Positions 22,801 to 35,006 of a DNA stretch of 64,000 nucleotides are shown here, piece by piece; the stretch's first letter is position 1, and every line of letters starts with the position of its first letter. The translations under genes were made by a program, and so were the position numbers. The stretch comes from Edaphochlamys debaryana. Taxonomy: Eukaryota; Chlorophyta; Chlorophyceae; Chlamydomonadales. The notes under the pieces are model-generated. The model had not been told where the DNA came from, made no database searches, and saw nothing but the letters and a program-made list of their open reading frames with translations. The DNA is taken from the NCBI GenBank assembly GCA_016858145.1, contig JAEHOE010000001.1, positions 3,844,001 to 3,908,000 on the forward strand, given 5' to 3'.

Positions 22801-25800
22801 GATGCGGGCGTGGCCTCCCGGTCTCGCTAGCGATTGCGCCAGCAGCTGTGCCTGTGCTTTCCTGGCTGGCTGTCTCCACGCGCTGTAACCCACGCTGCCC
22901 CGCCCCCTCCTCCCGCAGGCAGCCACCAGCCGCAGGCCATCTACAAGGCGCTCCGCACCTACCTGGAGCACGAGTGGATGCGCAAGGCGGAGGACGAGTC
23001 GCAGCCCGACTCGGTGCCGCGCCGCTGGGCCCAGGAGTGGCGCCGCCAGAACCCCGACGCCGCCGCTCTGCCCCGCTTGCAGTTCGCGGGCGAGTCGCTC
23101 CCCGGCATCCGCATCATGTCCCGCCTGCCCAAGCAGAACAACCACCACGACTGCGGCCTCTTCCTGCTCTCCTACATCCACTTCTTCACCGCTGGCAACC
23201 CCCGCTTCATCGTGCGGGAGGGCACCAACGCCAGAGGTAGGAGCGGACGACGGGCGGAGGTCCTCGTGGAATCTGCGTCGGCGCATTGTTCCTGCTGCCT
23301 CTCTGTCCCTCATTGCCAGCCCCAACGCCGCTTCTCCATACACCTCAGCCCCTGCCCGCATCCCTTGCTTGTCTTCCTGCTCCGCGCCCGCCTCGCAGAC
23401 GTCAGCGCGATGGACCTGGACCCGGAGGCCGCTGACGACAGCACGTTCATGCAGCCCAACTGGTTCCGCCGCGTCAACGCGGGCCGCCTGCGCGACCACC
23501 TCAACTACCACATCTGCAGGCTCATGCTGGACCGCATGCCGCCCTGGACGCAAGACGACCCGGACGACCCCCGACGCGAGGCCGCTGAGCGAGTGAAGGA
23601 CGAGTACGAGCGGAGGCCCATGGAGTGAGTGCTGCAGCCGGGATGGGCTTGGTCCGCGGCTTGCCTTGGCGCGTTGCTTACTCCCTCGTGCTTTCCCGCG
23701 GCCTACGGCCCCCACTGCGTGCATGACTGTTGCTGCCGCAGCCGCTCCAGCCGCCTCCTGCGTTGATCGCTCTCTGCCCTCCGCTCCACCTCCCGCAGCC
23801 CCAACAAGCGCTACCTGGACCCCAAGGAGTACCTGGCCTGGACGCGGCAGCACCCCAACGAGCCCGACCGGGGCGGCACCAGCGACGTGATGTCGGACGG
23901 GGACGAGGACGTCATGTTTACGGACGCCCCGGGGGAAGCGGAGGTGCGTGAACGGGGGCGTGAACTGGGCCACGGGTGGTGGGCACTAGGGCACTGCGCT
24001 GGGGGAGGCGTCGGGCGGCCTTACCGGCGATGACTGGCGACGGCTGGCGTGCGCTCGGGCTCTGCGCTGGGGGAGGCGGACCTTGGCTTGACGGCCTCCA
24101 CTGGGTCAAGTGCAGATGCTGTGCACTGAGTGTAAAGTTACCGGTTGCCTGCCGCACCTGACGCCTGTTGCACCGCAGGAGGCGGGCATGGAGCGGCCCG
24201 AGGCGGTGCTGCAGACGCCGGCCCGCACGACCCGCGCCAAAGCCCGGCTGGCCGCCGAGCCGGGGGGGCTGAGCCCGGCGGCGGGGGCAGGGGCCGCAGC
24301 AGCAGGGCCGGCGGGCGGGCGCAAGGGTCGGGCCCGGAACACCGGCAAGGAGAACAAGGTGCGCAGGGGTTCTAGCAGGGAGCTTCTCACCCATCTGCGT
24401 TCTCCGGAGCGGAAGAAGCCTGGAGAGCACGTTGTGCCCCCGAGTGAAGCTCAATGTTGGACCCTTCTGCTACCTCGCAGGCCCAGGCGGGTGCCCCCGC
24501 CGACGCCATCGACCTCGCCAGCCCCGACAAGGGCGGGGGCACGGACGGCGAGGCTGCAGCCGTCTCAGACTCGGACGTGCCCTCCCCGGAGGACCCGCCG
24601 CCGGACGGGGGGTCCGGCGGCGGCGGCGGCTCCGGCCGCACCGGCAGGGCCCCCGCTGACGCTGAGGCTGGGGACGGTGATCCGCTTAACCTTAATCTCA
24701 TCTACGGAAGCGATGGCCGCGGCGGCGAGGGCGAGGGCGAAGGTGGGGCGGAGCCGGAGGCCGAGAACCTTGCAAGCGACGAGGACGAGGAGGTGCCGGG
24801 GCAGCCGGCGGGGAAGCCCCAACAGGGCGCAGCCCAGGCCGGAGCCGAGGGCGCTGCTCAGCAGGCTGCGGCTGGGGTGCAGGCGATGGCGGCCGAGGAG
24901 GAGGAGGAGGAGGAGCACGAGGAGCCGGGGGGGCTGCCTGCCGCAGCGGAGGCTGCGGCGGAGGCGGGGCAGGTGGACGGCGACCTGGAGATGGAGGAGG
25001 CCCAGGCAGGCCCAGGCCCGGATCTCATGCAAGTGGACGACCCAGTTGAGGAGGTGGCACTTCCGCCTTTAGGGTGAGTGCCTAGAGGGGCTGACGTGCT
25101 CCACAGCTGCTCTGCATGTGGACCCTGGACGGGAACATCGAACGTGCTTTGCCTGAGGCCTAACAGATGCCGACGGGCCTCTCCCTCCGTGTCGCAGGCG
25201 GCCCGAGGCCAAGGCGCCGCGGCCCCCACGCAAGGCCAACAAGGAAAAAGGTAGGCCTTGCAACCTATGGCTGCCGTCATCCTCTGCCGCCCCGAGCATG
25301 CCTCAAACATCTGCCTGCCTTGTGCCTGCTTTGCGACAGGGCAACCCGCTGCCACCGAGAGCGTGGACCTGGTGGGGGACGATGAGGACGAGCAGGACCC
25401 CGCAGCCGCCCCGGCGCAAACGGGGTCTCACGCGGGGCCTTCCTCGGAAGCCAGGGCCGAGACGGAGGCAGGGCCAGCTGCGGGCGCCAGCGCAGCGGCA
25501 CGGGCCTCGCGTTTCGCGGCCCCAGCGCTGGCCGCGGCTGCGAAGCACAGGGCCGCCTTCCAGGAATCGGAGGCAGCTGCGGGGCCAGCTGACGGAGGCG
25601 TGCACGCGCCGGCGCAGCGCAAGGGCAACAAGCGCCTGTGGCAACAGCGGCTGGCGAGGCCCTCGACTGCCTCGCCACCCGCCGCTGGCGCTGCGGAGGC
25701 GCCCGCGCCCGCTCAGGGACCGGGACCGGTCGCAAGCGGCTCGGCGCCCAACGAGGACGAGGGCGACCCAGAGACGCTGCCGCCCCAGAGGAAGAAGCGT

Positions 25801-28800
25801 GCCCAACACGACCGCAAGCACGCGCCTCCCGCAGCCGCTGCTGCTGCGGCACCCGCCGAGCCGCCCGCTGCTGGCGGGGGGCACGGCGGGCCCGGGCGCA
25901 GGCGCGGAGCCACGCATCCGGACCATGCAGCGCCCCACGCGGCGGGTGCCGGTGGCGGCGCTGGCCGGTCCTTTGCCAGCCGCTTTGCGCACCTCGAGCA
26001 GGAGGTCGAGGACGACGGAGCCGAGGCCGGGGGCTTTGTGCGCGAGGACCCCCACCACCACCACCATCACCACCACGGCGGTGCCAACCGGACGGCCCAC
26101 CACCAAGGAACCCACCCAGCGCCAGACTTGCACGGCGGGGGCGGGTCGAGGTGGCGTCGCAGCGGCAGCGGGGGCTCCGGTCCCGGCGCGGGCGGCGGTG
26201 CTCCCGGTAGCGGCGCGACCCATGACCGCCTGCAAGTGCTGCCCCCGGGCGGCATCCGCGGCCCTGCGGTGGTACCTCTCGGCCGCCCGCAGCACATCAA
26301 GTTCGACGACCAAGGCGAGGCCCACGAGGTGGGAGGCGGCGGCAGCGGCGGCAGGGGGAGAGGGCCGCACTCACACGGGGCCCGAGCGCAGGGGCATGGG
26401 CGGGGCCGAGGGCTGGATGAGGGGCCGAGGGCGGGCCCCAGGCCGGGAGAGGGAGGAGGGCAAGGGTTCCGGGGCCGAGACAGCTTGTTTGGCCGGTCCG
26501 GGCGAGGCAGGGGCAGGCACGGGCGGCGGGGCGATTGGGGGCAACCGCATTAGCGCAGCGAGGAGGATGACAGGGGCCCTGGCCACCCACGGCGCTCAAA
26601 CGCCGACCGTGATCCGCTGTGACGGCGTGCTGCGTGTAAGTTGGTGCCAGAAATTTATGCCCCGTGCCTCGTTCTCCGCAAACCTCTTTCGACCCCGCTC
26701 CGCTCCCGTGTGTCGCCGCAGGCGCCTGGAGCGCCCGCGGCGCAGGCCGGCGGCGGCAGCGGTGGCGGCGGAGGCGGCATGCACATCAGCCAGACGGGAC
26801 TGCATCAGCGCCACAGCGGCAGTGCCCCAACCGCCTACCAGCCTCAGCCCTCGCCTCACGTCCGCGGGGGCCCTGGCGCCCAGGCCGCCACTCTGGCAGG
26901 TCCGAGCTCGCCCGGTCAGTACCCCAGCAGCGGGCTGGATTCGGAGGCCCAGGACGACGCCGACGCCAACTGGGGCTACGACACGAGCCCGGTAACCCAG
27001 CGCCCGCACGCGCCCAGGGGGCAGGAGCCGGTTGGTGCACGCCCTGCAGCCCCGCCCGCGCGGCCGCCCCAGCACCAGCACCCGCACCAGCAGCAGCAGC
27101 CTCGAGTGCCGCTAGACGCGCACCGGCACGTTGAACCCCAGCATGATCAGGTGCAGCATCAGACCCAGGGCGCCGCCGCGCAGCTGCAGCAGGTGCAGCA
27201 CAGGGTGCAGCAGCAAGCCTTGGACCGGGCCCGGCGGGAGCAGGAGGAGTTCCAAGTCACGAGGACGGCGGCGGCGAAGCAACAGCAACAGCAGCAGGAG
27301 GCCCTGGCGCAGCTGCAGCAGGCCCTGGAGCAGGACCAGCACGCCCGCGCTGCTCAGCAGCAGCTGCAGGCGAGGCAGCAGCAGCAGGAGCACGAGCAAC
27401 AGTTGGGCGCTCTGCATAACCACCAGATCCACCGCCAACAGACCGCCCACGCCTACCACGAGCTGCAGGCGCCACACGCCCACCTCCACCCTCACCACCA
27501 CCAGCAAGCGCAGGTGCAGGCCCTGCTGCTGCGCGCTCAAAGCCAGGCGCAGGCTCAGGGCCAGGGGCAGTTGGCGGTGACGCGTTCGGCCCGAGATGGG
27601 CGCCCGGCGCAGACGCAGGCGCTGCTTCGAGGTCCGGGGGCCGGCCTTGCCCTCGCGGTGCGCCAGGAGCGGGCAGTGATGGACCTGCGCGATCGCTCTC
27701 CGCCGCGCCCCAACCCGGCTCGGCCTGGCTCGGCGGGGGGCTACGCACCCGCTGTGGAGGGCGGGAGCCAGGGCTATGACGCCTCGCCGTCCGGCAGCCA
27801 GGGCCACCCAAGCCAGAGCCAGGGCGGTTACAGCCAAGGGAGTCACGGCCAGCTCCAGTACGGCCAAGGGCAGGGCAGCCAGGGCCTCAGCCAGGGGCGG
27901 GGTGGGGACCAGGCTCAGGGCCGCGGCAGCCAGGGTGGCAGCCAGGGCAGCGACTTCCGGGGCTCGCCCTGGCAGCTGGCGCCGGCCATGGCGGCGTACT
28001 CCCTGGGTTTGCCCATGGGCGGCCGGGGCAACTTCTACCTAGCAGTCGGACAGCCCACGGACACGCATGGCCCTCGCCCCACGATGGGACCCTCGCCGGA
28101 GTACACGGCGGGGCTTGCTGCGGCCCCACGACCGCAGTTCAGCCAAGTGTTGGGGACAGGCTTTGCTGAGCAGGACGTGCGGCCGCACAACTCAGCGGCC
28201 GCTGGCAGCGCGGGCCGACCCGGTGCGTCACAAGAGGGCCCGGGCATAAGGTAATTTACGTCACGCTTGGGCTAACCGCTCCCGCATGTGTGCGCATGCG
28301 CCGCAGGTCAGCGCCTCGGCGGTCTGCAGATGCCGCCAATGAACCCGGCGGCGTTGAGGCCTCCGGCGGGCAACACAGCCCCATTCATGTTGTTGCGCCT
28401 GCCCGAACAAGGTGAGGGGCTTCTTGCCTGAAATGGTGTGCTGGCGATAAAGCAGCCACGCGGTTGTATGTGAACCCGTGCAGCCGCTGTGCTGCTGAGG
28501 CGGCATAGGCTCCCCGGCCCGTCCTGAGGCGCCCCTGTCCCATGCAGGGCAGGCCCCTGGACAACTGTCCAGCAAAGCGGGGCCCCGGGCACCGCCGCCG
28601 TCGCCGCAGCAGCCAGATACGAATTTAGTGCTGCCGCCGCAGGATGGTTCTGAGTCGGACGCTGGGGACGACACGCAGCCCGACGGACCGCAGCGCGGCC
28701 GGGCCAAGCGCCGGCGCCGGCATGGCGAGCCTCAGCACCCGCCCGGGCTCGAGCCAGGCCCTGCCACCGCGCTCCTGGACCAGCCCGACGCGCTGTCGCC

Positions 28801-30421
28801 TCAGGACGGCCCCGCTGCGGCGGCAGCAGGCTCCGACGGCGCTGCGGCGCTGCCTGCGGGAGCTCCGGCGCATCGAGTGTCGCAGGCCGGGGAGGACCTG
28901 GACCTCCGCCTCACGCAGCGGCCGGACTCGCAGCCGGGCGAGAGGCTGGACGCCGGTCCTGTGTGGTCGGACGCGGGCGGGCACCCGGACGCGGGCGGAG
29001 GGCAGCAGGCCCACGGGCTGGAGGCCTGGCCCGGGCCTGACGAGGTCGGCGGGGACGGCGAGGATGCGTTGTACGGCGAGGATGGCGGCGACGGAGACGG
29101 GGGGCCACCCGGGGACGAGGATGACTGGGTGGAGGGGGAGGAGTGGCAGGAGGACCCGGAGGGGTGGCAGGAGTACGACGGAGAGCAGGCCTGGGACGAG
29201 CAGCAGGAGGAAGGGGTGGAGGAGCACGGCGGGGAGGACCAGCAGGAGCCGGAGCAGGCGCAGCAGCAGCAGGAGGAGGAGGTGGAGGTGGAGGGGCACG
29301 AGCAAGGGCCCGCTCCCGCCGCGGCTCCTCCGCCTCCAGGGCCTCAGGTCGGCGCCGCCGGCTCGGAGGCCGGTGCGGGTGCGGGTGCGGAGCAAGACGC
29401 CTCGTTCGAATTCGTCCATGCCGCCGGCCCTCGGAGCGGAGCAGCCGGCCGCAACCCTGCGCCTGCGGCTGTAGCGCCTGATGCTGCCGCCAAGGCCCCG
29501 GCGGCGCCCGGCCCCGGAGCCAGGCACGCCGGCACCGGCAGCCTCTTTGCGGCAGCGAGGGCTGGAGCCGCAGCCGGGGCGGGGCCCAGCCTGGCAGCCC
29601 ATGCTCTGCCCGCGGCGGCGGGACACGGGGACGAGGCCGAGCCCGAGCAGTCCGAGGGCGAGGCTGCTCAGCGGCACACCACATCGACAGCGGCTGAGTC
29701 CTCCGCGCTCTCCATCTCCAGCAGCGACAGCGAAGGCGCCGGCGAGGGCGAGGGGGAGGACCAGAGCCCACACGCCAGCGGGCATGGCGAGGACGGCACG
29801 GCCCCGAGGAGGAGGCGGGGAGGCCGCACGGACGATGCCTGGGAGCCGGACTCGGAGGAGTTGGCCGAGGAGTACGAGTACAACGACGATACCAGCGGCG
29901 GCGTGAGCGACGAGGACGAGGGCGCAGGCCGCCGCGGCGGCGTGCGGCACGCGGTCAGGCCGCGGACGACGCCCGCGCGGACCATGCCGCCGCGCCAAGC
30001 GCGCCCCAAGACCAAGGCCGCTGTGCATGCTGGCGCGGGAGCGGCGGCGCAGCCCAGCACCGGGCCCAGCGGCTCCCGGCCGCAGAGGGCGAAGGCCGCC
30101 AAGTTTGGCGCTGCGGCGGGCAGGGGCAAGCGCGGCAGCGGGGAAGCAGGCGGCGGCGTCGGCGTCGACCGCATGCGCCAGCAGACGCTGGCGGAGGCGG
30201 GGTTTGGAGAGGCGGCGGCGCCGTCACCGGATGTGGGTCGGGGCCAGAAGAAGCGGCGCTCTGGAGGGCAGCAGCGGGGCAGGAGCTCGGGTGGCAGCGG
30301 CAAGCGGCAGCGGCCGGTGCAGCACGCGGTTGCGGGCGCTGCGGCGGCGCCCTGCACTGGCGCGGCGGCGCGGCAGGCAGCTGGGTCCAAGCCTGACCTG
30401 CTGGACCTCACAAGCGAATGA
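19845..30421 (+). CDS. Giant ULP/SENP-type SUMO protease with zinc ribbon
   Basis: Cysteine protease (C48) expected to mature SUMO or remove it from targets. Exons: 19845-20186, 20290-20406, 20563-20689, 20777-20867, 20935-20989, 21095-21520, 21718-22037, 22199-22370, 22536-22734, 22919-23236, 23399-23624, 23799-23943, 24179-24358, 24481-25073, 25198-25250, 25340-26495, 26554-26635, 26722-28222, 28307-28411, 28548-30421; about 2,693 residues. N-terminal helices lead to a zinc ribbon TCNECSNSF / LFMCTKC (Cys 228, 231, 249, 252). The protease domain (about 447-800) shows FLNDTCIDFFIK, DYVFVPIHGGLHWSLMLI (His569), LHFDSLEG (Asp613) and KQNNHHDCGLF (Cys695), a complete triad plus the oxyanion Gln. 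Spacing resembles ULP2/SENP6-7. The remaining 1,900 residues are acidic, Gln-rich and Gly-rich, including His8 and polyGln runs. The start (first ATG after an in-frame TAG) and the joins between 26328 and 26722 are uncertain. Confidence 0.82.
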
Positions 30422-31491
30422 GTGGGGCCTTGGGCCGTTGACCGTACAGCAGAGCATCCTCCCTGCCTCGTGTCACAGACAGTCGTCAGATAACAGGCGG
30501 GGTAGGGAAATTCGGGGTATGGCGGTCTTGGGGCTTGAAGGTTTCGGTAGTGTGAGACTATCTGGCAGACAGCAGGACGAAGAGGAGGGTCGTGGACTTG
30601 AAGGAACTTGGTAGGCACAGGCAGGCAGGAAGGAAGAGGCTCAGCACTGATCTGTTGTAGTGCAGGTTAAGTCAGCTGTCGATGAACCGCTGAAGCTCGT
30701 GTGTTGAGAAGATTTGAGGCTACGCAACAATTGCCGTACATGTACGTACCGACCTGTTGCGGAAACTGTAGACCAGGTGCGTCTAAGCGAGCAGGATCCA
30801 GGCTGATGGAGCCCCATTGGGCAGTGCTAAGGCAGGTGCGGCAGGGGGGCACACCGCAGAAGGTCGTTTGGAGGCTGAGCGCAGTGCCATGTAATGTATA
30901 CAGCAAAGGCCATCTCTGCCATATCCATTCGCAACGGCGGAGCACCTGCAACCGTGCAACCTGCTCCCCCGCAATGCCTCTGCGTGCCCTCGGGCAGTCG
31001 GGCGGTCAGCCTACTTATTCAGGCCAGCGCCACCTGCATTCCTCAGCAGTGCATCGAAGTGACTAAGTCTAAGCTCGCCCAAATCTGCACATCGCCGTCC
31101 CTGCCACTGTGCCACATCTGCCGACCCGTGCCGCCGGTGACCGTCGGCTCTCAGGTTCACCTAACCCCTAGTCCCCTCGCATCCCGGCCCCCATCTTTGT
31201 CTGCTTGTTCAGGCCAGCACTCCGCTTCAACCGCGCCAACCATGCAACAAGCTCGTGCCTCATCTGCCCGGCCATGCCCGAGGCGGCAGTGTCTCGAGTC
31301 CTTCAAGCCAGGCTCGCCCCGTGAGCCCCGTGGGGCCCCCCAAGGCGGCAGGAGCTCAGCCCGTCAAGCTCTTCTCCAAGCCCTTCCTCACCAGCTGCAG
31401 CAACCTCACCGCAACTGCCAACGCCCGCCGACCTCTTCCCGCCCCCGCGTCCCAGCCCCCAGGGCCCCAAACCCCCACGCCCCTCGCGCCC
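30422..31491. other. Convergent 3' region between SUMO protease and MaoC gene
   Basis: Both neighbours point into this gap, so it should hold two 3' UTRs. The plus-strand poly(A) motif is at 30890; no TTACA for the minus-strand gene was seen. ORFs here lack coding character. Confidence 0.5.
30890..30894 (+). terminator. Putative poly(A) signal TGTAA of SUMO-protease gene
   Basis: TGTAA on the coding strand 469 bases past the stop. Confidence 0.55.
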
Positions 31492-33555
31492 TCACGCCTT
31501 CCCCGCCAGCGCCTCACGCACTGCGTCCGCGTGGCAGCACACCGCCCCCACCAGCACCGGCTTGGCCAGGTCCTCGGTCAGCACTGCGAACCCGGCGCCC
31601 GCGGGGGAGGCCAGCGCCGCGGCCGGGTCGGCGGCGGGGTCCAGGGCGCCCGGCGCATCCACGGCCTGCCAGGCGCAGTGCAGGCGCGCGGGCAGCAGCG
31701 TGGGGCGCTTGAACTCGGCGGACAGCACGCAGGGATACCGCAGCTCCAGGCCTGGGCATGGGCGAAGCGGGGCGGGCGAGAGGGCGGAAGACGGGCATGA
31801 GTACTGAACTCAGGCTTGGCGTTGCCCTGGCCCCTTGCTGGTTGCGCCATGCACCGCGCCGCGGATTGCTCGCCGCTCTGCCCTCCCGCCTGTGACTCCC
31901 CAGCCGCGCCCACGAGCCAGACCGCCCACGCCCACGCGACCCCACCCGGCCATGCCCCACCGCTCACCCGCGCTGCGGAGCGATGCCTCCGCGCGGCCCG
32001 TGAGGTAGAGCGCGTGCGCGATGGGGCGCTTGAAGCCGAAGAGCGCCGAGGTGGCGGGGTAGAGGTGGATGGGGTTGAGGTCGCCGTTGAGCAGGCCGTA
32101 GCGGCGGCCTGTGTCCATGCCCAGCTGCCAGGTGGCCACCACCTTGGGGCTGGCGGGGGCCGCGGGGGCCGCTGCGGAGGGGCCCGCGGGCTCCTGCTGC
32201 GGCGGGCGACGGCAAGGGGGGAAGGGTTTGATGGTGTGTTGGCTTGGGTTCAAGTGGCGAGGTGCACCCCTGGGGTTGCATCTGTCGGTCCCGAGCCTTG
32301 TGGGAGAGGTGAATTCGGCTAAGGTCGGGCGTGCCTGTCCCGGCTGACGCCGCGAGTATCACAACGACACAACGCTCCTCCCTCGAGCCCCACAGCCGAG
32401 TGCTCCCCAGGCTGCACCGCCGCCCTCACCTTGCCGCCGCGGGGCCGCTTGGGGTTGATAATGATGTTGGTGAAGATGCAGCGCCACACGAGCGTGGAGC
32501 CGCCTGGCCCCGCCCCCGGCGGCGCGCCCCCCGCCGAGGGCGCCGCCGCGTGCGCCTCAAGCACCAGGTCCAGCTCCGTGTCCCCCTTGGCTGTGGCGCG
32601 GAAGGCGGGGTCCACGCGGCAGCTGCGGAGACGGGGGGACCAGACCGGATCAAGGTCAGGGTCTGGCAGACCGGGCGTGATCGGTACCATGCCATGACAG
32701 TCCCCCAGGCACCCCAAGCCGTACCGGTACAGGTACCGCACCTGTACAGCAGGCGCTCCTCGGCGCCCACCCGCCGCAGCGCCAGCACGCGCGCCCTGCC
32801 CAGCACGGAGCCCAGCACAGAGAAGGGGAAGGCGGGCAGCACCATGCACTGGATCGCCTGCAGGGAGCCGGGGGGGTGGGGGTGGCAGAGGGAGGGGAGG
32901 GGGAGGGGGAGGGGGCCTCGGCGCCGCTGGCACCCCAGCGCATGGCCCCGTCAAGTCCCTGGCCGTTCCCCAGGCCGGACGGGCTGAGCGCCTTGATGTC
33001 TCAAGCACCGCAGCTCACGGCAGCTCTCTTGGCCTTTACCCTCCTTGCCTTGTACTTCCTCTCCCTGTCACCCCGTTCCAATCCTGCCCCCTGCCCCCAG
33101 CCCCCAGCCCCACCAGTCTGAACCCCTCAACCACGGGGTAGAGCAGCGGCACTGCCCCTGCAGTCCCGTCCGCGAAGCCCGCGAGGCCCAGGTACCCCCG
33201 CAGCCGGGCGGGCGAGAAGTGCACCGGCCGGGCCAGGGACACCTGCGTGAGGAGCGCACGGGGGCAGGCAGCCTGGTCTCCGAAGACCGGGGAACCACGC
33301 AACCAGCGTCCCTGTGAAAGGGAGGGCCAGGCCCACCTGGATGGCCTTGGACGGCTTCGCCTTGCCCGTCTTAGGCTTGCTGGCCGACAGAATGGCCTGG
33401 GCGTAGAGCCCCAGGAGGTTGGGCCAGGTGGCGAGCACGACGGCCGTGCCGCGGGGGCGTCGCAGGAGCAGCAGGCTCAGCACCACCACCGCGAGCGCTG
33501 TTGCCCATGCCCTCCAACCTCCGAAATACGAGGGCAGCAGCTCCAGGAGCGGCAT
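31492..33555 (-). CDS. Membrane-anchored MaoC-type acyl dehydratase
   Basis: Hot-dog-fold enzyme predicted to hydrate enoyl-CoA or dehydrate 3-hydroxyacyl thioesters. Six exons, in coding order 33555-33337, 33242-33114, 32857-32742, 32622-32430, 32196-31968, 31751-31492; 381 residues. Residues 15-35 form one hydrophobic helix (ALAVVVLSLLLL), followed by Arg, suggesting a membrane anchor. The middle part (VPLLYPVVEGFRL, MVLPAFPFSVLG) matches the N-terminal hot-dog of bacterial MaoC-domain proteins. The catalytic motif NGDLNPIHLYPATSALFGF then RPIAHALYLTG, with the expected Asp and His, is intact. The C-terminal part is a third beta-rich segment. The start has a good context (GCCACCATG). Upstream in the same frame lies a longer ORF with other Met codons, but the 33555 start precedes the anchor directly. 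The gene is divergent from the plastid-protein gene at 33848, 292 bases away. Substrate and organelle are not determinable. Confidence 0.85.
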
Positions 33556-33847
33556 GGTGGCCCAGGAGCTCGCGAGGGGAGGAAATTTGCGCGGGATGGC
33601 CGGTCCGAGAAGCCGAGGAAGGCTGGAGTCGCAGGCGCTGGTATGGCCTTTGTGTTGTGCACTAAGCGACACGCTGTTCAAGCAGGTGTTTTCGGCAGCG
33701 CGTCCAAACCGGCGAGTGCAGGTCTGATTGCCCCCGCCAAGCGCCATCCCACCTTGCTCGCGCCCCAAGGGCCCACGGTCCCACCCCTCCTTCCGCACTT
33801 GCTTTCCACCCCGTCTACACCGCCCCGCTGATATCACCTAAGAAAAC
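33556..33847. promoter_or_regulatory. Shared divergent promoter interval
   Basis: Only 292 bases separate the start codons of the minus-strand MaoC gene and the plus-strand plastid-protein gene, so both 5' UTRs and promoters must lie here. No TATA box is obvious. Confidence 0.45.
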
Positions 33848-35006
33848 ATGGCCGTCCTTCGCGCACAAGGTACACTCGGCTTGGACTCGCGAGCCGTCTC
33901 ATCGTTGCGCTGCGTTCGCCATCGAGGCTCGCCCGTGGCCCATGGCTCTGTCTGAAAACATTTGCCGGTAACGCAGGAGCCCTGCCCCAGCGGGCAACGC
34001 AGACGCGCCGGGTGGCACAGCCCGCACGCGTCGCCCGCGGCCGGACTGCCGTCGTCGTGCGGTAAGCGTGCTCGTGATGCGATCAATTATGCACAACTTG
34101 CATGCATAGGCAGCGGGGCTGACTTGCGTTCCGCCCCAAAACGCTCGCAGCGCCGAGCGGAACAGCAACGGTGACAGCTTCGTGGCTGGCGTCGTCGTGG
34201 GTGGCGTCGTCTTCGGTGCTCTGGGCTTCCTGTTCGCGCCCCAGGTGGGTTCGTGCTAGCGCATAGGAGGTCGCGATGCTTGCGTGGATTGAGGCGTGTG
34301 GCGCTGCGCATTTGGCGGATGCATCGGCGCTTGCCGTGATGTAGAGTGACGGTGGTGAACGCGTTGAGGCTCGGGTGCACACACAGAGGAGAACGGCCAC
34401 AGCGAGGCACCACCCCGACCCCAACAGTCCGCACGTGCAGCCCTCACTGCCCTCGGCCGGCCTGGGGGCCGCCCTAAGCCCTCTGCCTGCGTGCAAGCAT
34501 ATGAGCCCCCTCTGTAGCCACTCCGCCTTGTCTCTCCTATCCCGAGCGTGCCCGAGTAGCCCGGCCCTCGGGGCCACCGGTCCCCGCATCCTCCTCACCC
34601 GTAAGACGACCCCCCAAACCAATGGCGCTGCCCCCATGCCTGCTCTCTCTTCCCCCCCCAGATCTCTAAGGCCATCCTAGGGGACGACCAGCGGCTGAAG
34701 CTGCCCCGCTTCATGGAGGACGAGCAGCCCAAGGACCCCGAGCAGACCAAGCAGGACCTGATTGAGAAGATCGCGGCGCTCAACGCATCCATCGACGAGG
34801 TGCGGTGCATGGGCGCAGATCTGCCGAGACTGGCAGCTCGTGCTTGGTTACCGCGGTTGCGGCTCACTTGCCCAGAGCACGGCCCGGCTTTAGCGAGGGG
34901 AACTCCGACAGACGCCCTGCCCCTGCTCCTACTCCCCGTCGCTGCGCAGGTGGCTGCTCAGCTCAAGACGAAGGAGGGCGAGGGGCTCAAGGTGGAGACC
35001 GTATAG
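33848..35006 (+). CDS. Small plastid membrane protein (At1g42960-like)
   Basis: Five exons, 33848-33869, 33977-34061, 34151-34244, 34662-34799 and 34950-35006, give 131 residues; the first exon is only 22 bases. Residues 1-40 are Arg/Ala/Gln/Val-rich (ARVARGRTAVVVR) and look like a chloroplast transit peptide. Then follow one Gly-rich membrane segment, GDSFVAGVVVGGVVFGALGF, and a soluble acidic tail with a short helix (DLIEKIAALNASIDEV). The layout matches the small plant protein typified by Arabidopsis At1g42960, which I recall as a chloroplast-membrane protein of unknown function. The Gly zipper also resembles YtxH-like proteins. Intron phases fit exactly, but exon 1 was chosen mainly because it gives an in-frame Met and phase match. 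Confidence 0.72.

Noticed and set aside
26056..26084. Run of eight His codons resembling an expression-tag artefact
   Set aside because: It is embedded in a natural His/Gly/Gln-rich low-complexity tail with mixed His codons and no vector sequence around it.
28625..30028. 467-codon minus-strand ORF rich in Leu, including a Leu-rich run
   Set aside because: The Leu runs come from reading CAG/GAG-rich coding sequence of the SUMO-protease tail backwards. The plus-strand frame is continuous with the spliced gene.
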